Shown: positions 1-5,309, counted from the stretch's first letter. The stretch is DNA of 6,114 nucleotides from JAJFUI01 sp039679885 (GCA_039679885.1 JBDKUC010000100.1:1-6114), one strand, 5' to 3'. Numbers and translations: made by a program. The notes: a model not told the origin generated them from the sequence alone.

Positions 1-413
1 GACATCGCCTGCGAGAGATACCGGAGCGCGCGGCGTTTCTGGCCGGCCAGGCTCAGGTAGCAGGCCAAGTTGTAACGAAGCAGAGGTTCGTCGGGCTGCG
101 CGGCCAACGCCCTTTCGAGGCTGTTGACCGCCAGATCAAGCCGGCCTGTCCGTTTGTAGCACCAGCCCAGGGCCAGCCTGACGCGGATGTCCTTCGGCGC
201 CAACCGGGACGCGCGTTCCAGCGGCATCAGAGCCTCGAAATGGCGTCGCATGGCTCGCAAGCCTTCCCCCCACAGATAGAGCGATTCGACGCCGAACCGG
301 GCCGGATCGCCGAGCCGGCCCAACGTCTGCAGGGCATGCTGCGGCATCCCCAGCTCAAGATAGCCTTCTGCTTCGCGTCGAATTTTCGCCGCTCGAATGC
401 CTTCCAATCGCAT
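1..413 (-). CDS. TPR-repeat protein, N-terminal part (runs off left edge)
   Basis: This reading frame opens at an ATG (413-411) and stays open to the left edge, giving 137 complete codons with no stop, so the C-terminus lies outside the window. The start is well supported: a GGAGGA Shine-Dalgarno (minus strand, 426-421) sits 7 bases upstream, and a nearby upstream ATG is out of frame. The protein is helical and Ala/Leu/Arg-rich, and it falls into about four tetratricopeptide-like helix pairs at roughly residues 8-40, 43-74, 77-110 and 111-137. The clearest repeat is the third, with the TPR spacing LALGWCYKRTGRLDLAVNSL (residues 80-99) followed by ERAL and a Pro a few residues later; the fourth contains YNLACYLSLAG. 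There is no signal peptide, so it is probably a cytoplasmic scaffold or protein-interaction module. TPR identity is seen in the sequence; the partner and process are unknown. Confidence 0.8.
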   Translation of the reverse strand, partial: MRLEGIRAAKIRREAEGYLELGMPQHALQTLGRLGDPARFGVESLYLWGEGLRAMRRHFEALMPLERASRLAPKDIRVRLALGWCYKRTGRLDLAVNSLERALAAQPDEPLLRYNLACYLSLAGQKRRALRYLSQAM

Positions 414-746
414 CGCCGAATCCTCCGTGGGCGTTCTGCATCACAGTGTCATTGTAATGCTGGTTGCCGGAATTCGGGAACGTCAGACTTGCGCCGTTGT
501 TATAACTCGCCTAACCGCTAGAGGTTGCGGCGGCGGGTTGCTGCGAGAAATTGACTGGACACCCGGCGAAGGCGGTAAGGAAACGCCCGAAGACCGCTCA
601 CGGGCCCCACAGATTGACGCAGAAAAATGCTTAGGCGCCCGCCCGGGAAATTAACATAAAGCCGCGACCGTTGGTCGCGCTACGGAAGCCTTTGCTCGAA
701 CGCAGCCGCTTGGGCGCGACCACCGGTCGCGCTTGATGATGAGAGG
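414..746. other. Intergenic gap with promoter-like sites and an inverted hairpin pair
   Basis: This gap lies between the 5' end of the TPR gene and the 3' end of the small membrane protein gene, both on the minus strand. The right part holds the hairpin pair at 664-730. The left part should contain the TPR promoter. Two -10-like boxes can be read on the minus strand, TACAAT at 456-451 and TATAAC at 504-499, but neither has a convincing -35 box. Open frames at 240-521 and 397-654 on the plus strand have no recognisable protein character. I see nothing else between about 510 and 660. Confidence 0.5.
664..730. repeat. Inverted pair of GCGACC/GGTCGC hairpins (REPIN-like)
   Basis: Two hairpins with nearly the same sequence face each other. 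The first is CGCGACC-GTT-GGTCGCG at 663-679. The second is GCGCGACC-ACC-GGTCGCGC at 714-732. Reading the second on the opposite strand, the 17-base cores 664-680 and 730-714 match at 16 of 17 positions, differing only in the loop. The spacer is 33 bases (681-713). The second hairpin ends 14 bases past the stop codon of the small membrane protein gene, so it could protect or end that transcript, but there is no T-run after it and I do not call a terminator. Confidence 0.75.
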
Positions 747-1046
747 CTACGGCTGCCGCTTTTTGCCGAGAAACCAGCCGACGATCCACCAGAGGACCAC
801 GAAGAGCAAGGAGCCGAGGAACGCGGCGATCAGGTCCTCGAAGCTCACGTCAAACTTGCCGAGGTGGAGGTCGATGTTGAAGATCTTGAAGAGGCCGCCA
901 CCGATGAGGGCCCCGACAAGGCCGATGGCGAGATTGGTCCAGCGACCAAGCCCTTCCTTCTTAAACGTGACCAATCGACCGGTCACAGTGCCGGCCAGGC
1001 CGCCGACGATGAGCCAGACGATGATGAGGCCGAGGTAGGTGAGCAT
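747..1046 (-). CDS. GlsB/YeaQ/YmgE-type small membrane protein (transglycosylase-associated family)
   Basis: A 99-residue, very hydrophobic protein with three predicted membrane helices, at about residues 3-21, 33-56 and 68-93, and a basic C-terminal end (GKKRQP). Glycine-rich helix motifs are visible: GGLAGTVTGRLV in the first helix and GLVGALIGGGLF in the second. This pattern and length fit the GlsB/YeaQ/YmgE family (Pfam Transgly_assoc). Members are small inner-membrane proteins often linked to stress; despite the family name, no enzymatic activity is established. The usual length is about 80-90 residues; the extra here is mostly in the loop between helices two and three. The ATG start (1046) has a CCGGAG Shine-Dalgarno 8 bases upstream (1060-1055), and the stop is TAG. 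The gaps on both sides suggest a single-gene transcript. Family assignment is from recognised sequence character, without a search. Confidence 0.85.
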   Translation of the reverse strand: MLTYLGLIIVWLIVGGLAGTVTGRLVTFKKEGLGRWTNLAIGLVGALIGGGLFKIFNIDLHLGKFDVSFEDLIAAFLGSLLFVVLWWIVGWFLGKKRQP

Positions 1047-1097
1047 AACAGGAACTCCGGAATGCGTTTTGTTGGCGACAACCCGTTCGGCTGTTCA

Positions 1098-1106
1098 ATC
1101 ATAGCA
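1098..1106 (-). promoter_or_regulatory. Possible extended -10 promoter for the small membrane protein gene
   Basis: On the minus strand the sequence TGCTATGAT (1106-1098) matches an extended -10 element: TG, one base, then TATGAT, which is 5 of 6 to TATAAT. No good -35 box is present, as is usual for extended -10 promoters. Transcription would begin near 1091, leaving a leader of about 45 bases before the ATG at 1046, which is a sensible spacing. Promoter rules for this phylum are poorly known, so this is a suggestion only. Confidence 0.35.
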
Positions 1107-1171
1107 CTTCGTTCAAGCCTCCCGACGGCGAAGTGGCGCCGTGTGAGGCCAGTCCGCATTTCTCACCAAGG

Positions 1172-1310
1172 CGTAGGGTGGGTCAAGCAAACCAAGGCGG
1201 TGGTGGGGCTTCCGTCGCGGCAACTCGTCCTGCAAATCGACAGTGTGCAAATCATCGTTGATTGGTTTGCGAAGCCCCACCATGTACTTGCGACGTCGAC
1301 CCACCCTACG
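1172..1310. repeat. Nested inverted-repeat element with exchanged internal modules
   Basis: The outer arms are CGTAGGGTGGGTC (1172-1184) and its exact reverse complement (1298-1310), 13 of 13. An inner perfect pair is TGGTGGGGCTTC (1201-1212) with its reverse complement at 1271-1282, 12 of 12. Between and inside them are two further matching words: GCAAACCAA (1187-1195) with its reverse complement at 1262-1270, and CGTCGC with CAA nearby (1213-1223) with a related TTGCGACG at 1288-1295. These two words occupy opposite slots in the two arms: one is outside the 12-base block on the left arm but inside it on the right arm, and the other is the reverse. The central loop (about 1224-1261) contains GCAAATC twice as a direct repeat. 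No coding potential is apparent. Confidence 0.8.
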
Positions 1311-1370
1311 GTGAGAATTGCGGGCCAGGTCCGGGCCGCCTTCACGCGGACGCGACGAATGCACTCCTGA

Positions 1371-3017
1371 CTATTTCTTCCCCGGCACGCGGATCGCGAA
1401 TTCATCGTAATCGCGTTGTATCCAGCCCGCGGCAATATTGTAGTCCACAGGCCCCTTTGCGGCATCCTCTTTGCCGTTGCGGCCCATGCTGTAGAGCACG
1501 TAACCGTCGCCTTCTCGCGCGTATCGCAGCTCCGCGTCGTTGTTGAAAACATCCTTCGGCGTCTGGGCGGCGTACTTGGGCACGAGATCGCCCAGCGTCT
1601 GGGGATAGGAGCCGTGTTCCGCATGATATGCCGCCAGCGCAAACGCCCCTCCCGTCAGGGCGGAATCGGCTGCAAAGCCGTCCTGGCCATTGAACAAGAA
1701 CTGCGGCATGCCGAGAATCGACACGGTCCCCGCCATGATTTCTGAGGGCGTGCGGCCCGTCTGATGCCTGGCGTTTCTCAAGGCGCGAATATCCTCGAAG
1801 AGTCTCTCACCGGCTCGGACACGCTCGGCCCGCGTCGATTTTCGGAGCACCTCTGCGCTGCGGTCGTACCATGTGTTTCCCTCCCGCAACACCTCGTCCC
1901 AGTTCACCGTCGCCCGGGCGGCCAGATCGGCGGCGACGTCCAACGCCGTGCCCTCGCGGGCACCGATCTGCCTCAGGGTTTCCAGCAGTCCTTGCCGGGC
2001 AATCGTCGTGGCGAAATCCAGAAAAACGAGCCGATCGCCGACATCCACCGCATCGGCCAGCTTGGGCAGCGGCGACAAGCGGGCCAGATCATCCCGCATC
2101 TTGGCGATTTGCTCGGGCGCGAGCCTACCATCGCCCAGCATCACCCGCTCCGCAATTTGCGATCGCCGATCGATATCCAACGCCATAGAGGTCGCAAGGC
2201 CCAAGGGACCACGACCCACCAGCCGCGCCAACCGGTGACAGGACATGATATCCTGCCACGCCTCGTCAAACTGTCCCTCGTTGAGACGAAACATGGCGCG
2301 AACAGTGAATACTTTGGCAATATGACGGCAGGCGGCCTCAAGAGGCAACAGTTGATTGCGACCGTCGAGTATCAGTCGCACGCCGACGTTGCCATCCGTC
2401 GAGACCAGCGGACTATAGCATTGCGGCCGCTTGGATGCCTCAGTCACCAGCGCCAGCGGCTTCTCGTTGGCCGCAAGCCACTTTGCAAGCAACGGGAACT
2501 CCGCTTCCGACCAGGGGTGTCTCTCCGCCTCGTACCAGATGTCGCTCCTGGCGCTCGCTTCGGTCGGGATATCACTCGTCTCTTTGACGTGGCCCGGGTA
2601 ACCCGAAAAATCGACGTAGTAATCACCCTTCTCCGGCAATTGCGAGATGCCAAGCATCCGGAAGTATTCGGGGCGGCGTTCCTCGGAGATCCACCCGGGG
2701 CCAATCGCCTTCCAGACCAGCACGGCCGCGTTGTCCTCCGGTTTGACTCCGCGACCGGCACGCTCATTGATCGCGGCAACGTAGTCCGGATATCCATCCG
2801 GCCGAAGCGGCTCGGTGATGTACGTCGTCTGCTTCGAGATCGTCACCAGCACGCGCGGCTTGGCCGGCGTTTTCGGCTTCGCCTTGTCCGTCGTTTTCGG
2901 CTTCTCCTTCTCGGCCGTGGGCTTATCGCCGGACGGCGGCGCCGCCAAGATCGACGCCGTCATCGCGGCAACCGAAAGAGCCATGGCAAACTTTGGCAAA
3001 AGACGCTGCGCTCGCAT
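1371..3017 (-). CDS. Secreted protein of unknown function with pseudopilin-G-like C-terminal segment
   Basis: The protein has 548 residues from the ATG at 3017. A GTG one codon earlier (3020) is also possible, but the AGGAG Shine-Dalgarno (3027-3023) lies 6 bases from the ATG and only 3 from the GTG. The N-terminus looks like a Sec signal peptide: basic RAQRLLPK, a hydrophobic stretch to about residue 24, then Ala-Ala-Pro. A Lys/Pro/Thr-rich linker follows (about 27-53), then a large, mostly helical domain containing ITEPLRPDGYPDYVAAINE near its start. Residues of about 455-525 contain AAYHAEHGSYPQTLGDLVPK, a Pro-Lys-Asp motif and GDGYVLYSMGRNGKED, which recall the C-terminal part of type II secretion pseudopilin G. 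Such tails occur on many uncharacterised planctomycete proteins, to my recollection. There is no pilin-type N-terminus, so it is not a pseudopilin. It is probably exported; its function is unknown. The stop is TAG. Confidence 0.88.
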   Translation of the reverse strand: MRAQRLLPKFAMALSVAAMTASILAAPPSGDKPTAEKEKPKTTDKAKPKTPAKPRVLVTISKQTTYITEPLRPDGYPDYVAAINERAGRGVKPEDNAAVLVWKAIGPGWISEERRPEYFRMLGISQLPEKGDYYVDFSGYPGHVKETSDIPTEASARSDIWYEAERHPWSEAEFPLLAKWLAANEKPLALVTEASKRPQCYSPLVSTDGNVGVRLILDGRNQLLPLEAACRHIAKVFTVRAMFRLNEGQFDEAWQDIMSCHRLARLVGRGPLGLATSMALDIDRRSQIAERVMLGDGRLAPEQIAKMRDDLARLSPLPKLADAVDVGDRLVFLDFATTIARQGLLETLRQIGAREGTALDVAADLAARATVNWDEVLREGNTWYDRSAEVLRKSTRAERVRAGERLFEDIRALRNARHQTGRTPSEIMAGTVSILGMPQFLFNGQDGFAADSALTGGAFALAAYHAEHGSYPQTLGDLVPKYAAQTPKDVFNNDAELRYAREGDGYVLYSMGRNGKEDAAKGPVDYNIAAGWIQRDYDEFAIRVPGKK

Positions 3018-3055
3018 CACGTTCTCCTGGCAGTAGTCATCGGATATCCGCGGCC

Positions 3056-3061
3056 ATTGTA
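3056..3061 (-). promoter_or_regulatory. Possible -10 box (TACAAT) for the secreted protein gene
   Basis: On the minus strand TACAAT (3061-3056) matches TATAAT at 5 of 6 positions and would give a leader of about 30 bases before the ATG at 3017. No clear -35 box lies 16-18 bases upstream. The box lies inside the 10-base word that is repeated directly at 3269-3278, so the same -10-like box occurs a second time about 217 bases upstream. Support is weak. Confidence 0.28.
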
Positions 3062-3268
3062 CCGATAGCGTTGAATTAGCGCCGAAAACCTTGTTCCCAT
3101 GCTCCTGCGTGGGAACACACTCGTGGCGACGCTCCTGCGTCGTCGGGATTGATAACCAGTTTCAAGTCAATTCTTTATGCTGAGGACGCCGGAGCGTCCA
3201 ACCGGTGCGTTCCCACCGGGGGACCGTGGGAACGAGATTGTCGGTCGCTTGCTTAATTCAACGGTGTT
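3062..3268. mobile_element. Candidate MITE/REPIN-like element flanked by 10-base direct repeats
   Basis: A symmetric non-coding unit. GGCCATTGTA occurs at 3052-3061 and again, as a perfect direct repeat, at 3269-3278. Just inside are CGTTGAATTA (3069-3078) and its exact reverse complement (3254-3263). Further inside are four hairpins arranged A, B, B', A'. A is TGTTCCCA/TGGGAACA (3092-3117). B is CGACGC-TCCT-GCGTCG (3127-3142). B' is GGACGC-CGGA-GCGTCC (3184-3199). A' is CGTTCCCAC/GTGGGAACG (3208-3234). Read on the opposite strand, A-B closely matches B'-A'; the B cores agree at 13 of 14 bases. There is no transposase gene, so any movement would depend on an enzyme encoded elsewhere. The nested symmetry is seen directly; the insertion interpretation is inferred. 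Confidence 0.6.
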
Positions 3269-3277
3269 GGCCATTGT

Positions 3278-3302
3278 AGCCCGCGCGCGGAGCGCGCGGG
3301 CT
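3278..3302. repeat. Eleven-base-pair hairpin with GGA loop
   Basis: GCCCGCGCGC (3279-3288), a GGA loop and the exact reverse complement (3292-3301) form a perfect 10-bp stem, extended to 11 bp by the A at 3278 and T at 3302. It begins at the last base of the right-hand GGCCATTGTA repeat. There is no T-run on either side, so a terminator role is unlikely. It is a single hairpin of the same form as the paired ones in the other gaps. Confidence 0.75.
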
Positions 3303-3310
3303 TGCCACCA

Positions 3311-3339
3311 TCGCGATTGGCAAACTGCCATTGTCGCGA
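3311..3339. repeat. Interrupted hairpin TCGCGA/TGGCA with AAC loop
   Basis: The outer stem TCGCGA (3311-3316) pairs with TCGCGA (3334-3339). The inner stem TGGCA (3318-3322) pairs with TGCCA (3326-3330) around a three-base AAC loop. The two stems are separated by a small asymmetric bulge (1 base against 3). It begins 9 bases after the neighbouring hairpin. Confidence 0.55.
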
Positions 3340-3462
3340 AAGATCGGGCGGGTGCATATACCCCCATGCGAGTTGCCGCGCACGCCAGCCCCGCAACGAG
3401 CCACCGATATTGTGTTGGGTTGCGGTCAAACGGCGGCCGCAGGGCGTCTCTCGCACCAGGAC

Positions 3463-3550
3463 GACTGCAAAGTTGTTCGCAGTTCCGGTTTTAGCCGGTC
3501 ATTTGCCGCTTAAGGCGGAACTACGAACGCCTGCAACGGACTTTGCAGTC
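3463..3550. repeat. Inverted pair with GACTGCAAAGT and GTTCGNAGTTCCG arms
   Basis: The left arm holds GACTGCAAAGT (3463-3473) and GTTCGCAGTTCCG (3475-3487). The right arm holds the reverse complements in mirrored order at 3516-3528 (12 of 13) and 3540-3550 (11 of 11). The right arm has about 10 extra bases between the two blocks (3529-3539, against 1 base on the left). The centre contains small hairpins CCGG/CCGG (3485-3498) and CCGC/GCGG (3506-3518). This is the same design as the other pairs with a different sequence. Confidence 0.7.
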
Positions 3551-3621
3551 CGCCTGTCTCTCGCGGCCGATCCTCTTGCGACGGTCCGGCAGTCTGGGGT
3601 AAAATCGGGCGTTTGACGCAA

Positions 3622-3633
3622 TTGACGCGTCAA
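3622..3633. repeat. Perfect 12-base palindrome preceded by a half-site repeat
   Basis: TTGACGCGTCAA (3622-3633) is a perfect palindrome without a loop. Its half-site TTGACGC also occurs directly at 3613-3619, nine bases upstream. A loopless palindrome with an extra half-site is a form typical of dimeric regulator operators. It lies about 370 bases before the phosphofructokinase start, far for an operator of that gene, so the function is open. Confidence 0.4.
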
Positions 3634-3661
3634 GAGGCTTTCCCGCCGTCGCCGACAGCCG

Positions 3662-3680
3662 GCCCAGGATGGCCCTGGGC
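3662..3680. repeat. Hairpin GCCCAGG/CCTGGGC
   Basis: A 7-bp stem, GCCCAGG (3662-3668) with CCTGGGC (3674-3680), around the loop ATGGC. There is no adjacent T-run; only AAAA follows on the plus strand. In this cluster it stands just before the AGCCCCGC/GCGGGGCT pair. Confidence 0.5.
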
Positions 3681-3683
3681 AAA

Positions 3684-3733
3684 AGCCCCGCCCGCCTGCG
3701 GCCAAACGCTTCGCAAGCCACGCTTGCGGGGCT
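3684..3733. repeat. Overlapping hairpins AGCCCCGC/GCGGGGCT and CGCAAGC/GCTTGCG
   Basis: Two mutually exclusive stems share bases. The long-range pair is AGCCCCGC (3684-3691) with GCGGGGCT (3726-3733). The local pair is CGCAAGC (3712-3718) with GCTTGCG (3722-3728) around a CAC loop. They overlap at 3726-3728, so only one can form fully. No coding or terminator signature is seen. Confidence 0.5.
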
Positions 3734-3788
3734 CCGTTGTGCAAGCCGTCGCTCTACGTCCATTGGCGCCGGCGTCGAGGCGATCCGT

Positions 3789-3803
3789 GGCCGACCTTCG
3801 GCC
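3789..3803. repeat. Hairpin GGCCGA-CCT-TCGGCC
   Basis: A perfect 6-bp stem with a three-base loop in the non-coding cluster before the phosphofructokinase gene. It is short enough to arise by chance in GC-rich DNA. It is listed because it shares the three-base-loop form of its neighbours. Confidence 0.4.
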
Positions 3804-3832
3804 GGAGCGAAACCACGCCGTCCGTCGGAGCG

Positions 3833-3910
3833 GTTATGCTTTAGCCGTAGGTTATGCTTTAGCATAACACAAAGCGTTGCCGGTTATCGTGTTATGCTGA
3901 AGCATAACCT
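3833..3910. repeat. GTTATGCT/AGCATAAC inverted hairpin pair with a third partial copy
   Basis: Two 22-base arms, 3849-3870 and 3889-3910, are reverse complements at 21 of 22 positions, with an 18-base spacer. Each arm is itself a hairpin, GTTATGCT-TT-AGCATAAC (3851-3868) and GTTATGCT-GA-AGCATAAC (3891-3908). The single mismatch between arms falls in the loop. A third, incomplete copy lies directly upstream: GTTATGCTTTAGC at 3833-3845 repeats 3851-3863 exactly, at an 18-base period, and then diverges. The pair is notably AT-richer than its surroundings and ends 88 bases before the phosphofructokinase ATG, so it may lie in or near that gene's promoter or leader. Confidence 0.8.
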
Positions 3911-3998
3911 GCGAGCCGAGCCGTTCGATTCAAGTCAGTTCAATCGCTAGCCGAACCAAGAACCATCCAGTCCATCGCGGAGAACGAGCGAGTATTCC

Positions 3999-5309
3999 AT
4001 GAGCACTCTGTCCAGGCCGCCCCTATTGCCGTCGAACATTCAGCGAGTTGGCATCCTTTTCGCCGGTGGTCCGGCCCCGGCGGCCAACGCCGTGATCTCG
4101 ACCGCCGCCGCCTCGTTCCTCCGGAACAACATTGAGGTTTACGGTCTGCTGCACGGCTACGCCCATCTGGTCGAATACCGGCCTGACAATCCGCTGGTCG
4201 AAGGGCGGGACTACATCCGCGTGGTGCACCATGTGCTGCGTCGCACCCGGAACAGCCCTGGCATCATGCTCGGCACGTCGCGGGCGAACCCCGGCAAGCA
4301 CGTCTCGGAGCCGGCCCACCTGAAAATGCCCGATCGGACCGCGCCGCTGAAGGCGGTTTACGACGGGCTGGTGTCGTTGGGCATCGACGCCCTGATCTCG
4401 ATCGGCGGCGACGACACGCTCAAGTCGGCCAACAAGTTCAAGCTCTATCAGGAGCAGCTTCCGGCCGGCAGCAAGCACATTCCGGTGGTCCATCTGCCGA
4501 AGACGATTGACAACGACTACAGCGGCATCGACTTCACGTTCGGCTATTTCACGGCCGTCGAAATGCTGGCCGGCGAGATTCGCAACCTGCTGGCTGACGC
4601 CGAATCCACCCGCAGCTACTATATCGCAGAGACGATGGGCCGCAGCGCCGGCTGGCTGGCCTATGGCGCCGCGATCGCCGGTGAGGCGAGCCTCGTCATC
4701 AGCGTCGAGGACATCGTCGGCAAGTACGAGGCCAACGAGGAGGTCACCGATCCGCAGACCGGCAAGACGACGACTCGCCGCGTCATGAACCTGTCCGAGG
4801 TGGTCAAGCGGATGGTGGCCACGATGCGGGTTCGCGAAGAGGCCGAAGGCAAGGAGTTCGGCGTGATCGTCATCGCCGAGGGCCTGGCCGAGCTGCTGCC
4901 GCAGAAGCACATCGAGGGCGTGCCGCGCGACGAGCATGGCCACATCGCCGTCTCGAAGCTGAGCCTCGGCCGCCTGTTCGCCGACTTGGCCGCCAAGGAA
5001 TACAACCAGCAGACGGGCCGGAAGCGGAAGCTGACCGGCTTGCAGCTCGGCTACGAATGCCGCTGCGCCCGGCCCCAGGCGTTCGACGTCATGTTGGGCA
5101 GCCAGTTGGGCGTCGGGGCCTACCGCGCCCTGGTCGAGAAGCGGCTAGACGGCGTGATGGTCTCCGTCTGTGGCCAGCTGCAACTGAACTACGTCCCGTT
5201 CAGCCAACTGGTCGACCCGAAGACGTTGGTCACGGTCGTGCGTCTGATCTCGCCGGACAGCGACTTCCACAGCCTGGCGCGGTTCTTGGAAACCTACATC
5301 CACGATTAG
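3999..5309 (+). CDS. pfp: Pyrophosphate-dependent 6-phosphofructokinase (PPi-PFK)
   Basis: A full-length 436-residue PfkA-superfamily enzyme. It interconverts fructose 6-phosphate and fructose 1,6-bisphosphate using pyrophosphate, in cytoplasmic upper glycolysis and gluconeogenesis. The visible motifs, in order, are GGPAPAAN (23-30, phosphate loop), IGGDDT (135-140), PKTIDND (167-173, with the catalytic Asp pair), MGRSAGW (213-219), IAEG (292-295) and GYECR with a later Asp (351-363). Asp139 in place of the Gly of ATP enzymes, and Lys168 in place of the Gly of PGTIDND, are the known markers of PPi use. At 436 residues it is longer than the short bacterial ATP type (about 320) and shorter than plant-like or Borrelia-like PPi enzymes (about 550). 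An Asn/Asp/Thr/Arg-containing insertion lies at about 242-262. Near GYECR, the usual Arg-Gly is Arg-Cys (355-356). The ATG start is conserved in position relative to the first motif, but its Shine-Dalgarno is weak (GAGCGAG at 3986-3992; GGAG at 3979-3982 is too far). Allosteric control by PEP/ADP is not expected. Confidence 0.95.
   Translation: MSTLSRPPLLPSNIQRVGILFAGGPAPAANAVISTAAASFLRNNIEVYGLLHGYAHLVEYRPDNPLVEGRDYIRVVHHVLRRTRNSPGIMLGTSRANPGKHVSEPAHLKMPDRTAPLKAVYDGLVSLGIDALISIGGDDTLKSANKFKLYQEQLPAGSKHIPVVHLPKTIDNDYSGIDFTFGYFTAVEMLAGEIRNLLADAESTRSYYIAETMGRSAGWLAYGAAIAGEASLVISVEDIVGKYEANEEVTDPQTGKTTTRRVMNLSEVVKRMVATMRVREEAEGKEFGVIVIAEGLAELLPQKHIEGVPRDEHGHIAVSKLSLGRLFADLAAKEYNQQTGRKRKLTGLQLGYECRCARPQAFDVMLGSQLGVGAYRALVEKRLDGVMVSVCGQLQLNYVPFSQLVDPKTLVTVVRLISPDSDFHSLARFLETYIHD

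Larger units (their letters stand above)
1047..1370. other. Intergenic gap dominated by a nested inverted-repeat element
   Basis: This gap lies between two minus-strand genes: the 3' end of the secreted protein gene (stop at 1373-1371) and the 5' end of the small membrane protein gene. It holds the possible promoter near 1098-1106 and the large inverted element at 1172-1310. Bases 1311-1370, just after the secreted protein gene, show no hairpin followed by a T-run, so no intrinsic terminator is evident. Open frames crossing this gap on either strand do not look like proteins. Confidence 0.5.
3018..3998. other. Large divergent intergenic gap packed with palindromes
   Basis: This gap of about 980 bases separates the divergent secreted-protein and phosphofructokinase genes and must contain both promoters. 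It holds the bracketed element at 3062-3268, hairpins at 3278-3302 and 3311-3339, an inverted pair at 3463-3550, palindromes at 3622-3633, 3662-3680, 3684-3733 and 3789-3803, and the inverted pair at 3849-3910. Open frames in it (3177-3494, 3302-3616 and 3613-3867 on plus; 3521-3865 on minus) are Arg/Pro/Ala-rich and run through the hairpins, so I do not accept them as genes. About 3345-3455 and 3911-3998 show no repeat structure. No convincing promoter for the phosphofructokinase gene is readable. Confidence 0.6.

Noticed and set aside
240..654. Open frames at 240-521 and 397-654 on the plus strand
   Set aside because: The first is antisense to the TPR gene and both cross its start region. 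Neither has protein-like character. The minus-strand TPR frame has helix repeats and a strong Shine-Dalgarno.
3017..3020. GTG at 3020 as start of the secreted protein
   Set aside because: The AGGAG Shine-Dalgarno would be only 3 bases away. The ATG at 3017 has 6-base spacing and is preferred, though the two differ by one residue.
1764..3068. 434-codon open frame on the plus strand
   Set aside because: It lies antisense over the secreted protein gene. Its translation is Arg/Gln/His/Leu-rich with no domain pattern, whereas the minus-strand frame has a signal peptide, a good Shine-Dalgarno and a recognisable C-terminal segment. Long antisense frames are expected in GC-rich genes.
3177..3867. 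Open frames in the divergent gap (3177-3494, 3302-3616 and 3613-3867 plus; 3521-3865 minus)
   Set aside because: They run through palindromes, overlap one another in different frames, have Arg/Pro/Ala-rich content and no convincing Shine-Dalgarno.
3833..3910. CRISPR-like array of GTTATGCT repeats
   Set aside because: Two copies are inverted, not direct, the third is partial, spacers are unequal and short, and no cas gene is present.
4023..4943. 306-codon open frame on the minus strand
   Set aside because: It is antisense to the phosphofructokinase, whose conserved motifs fix the true frame. The translation is His/Val/Arg-rich shadow sequence.
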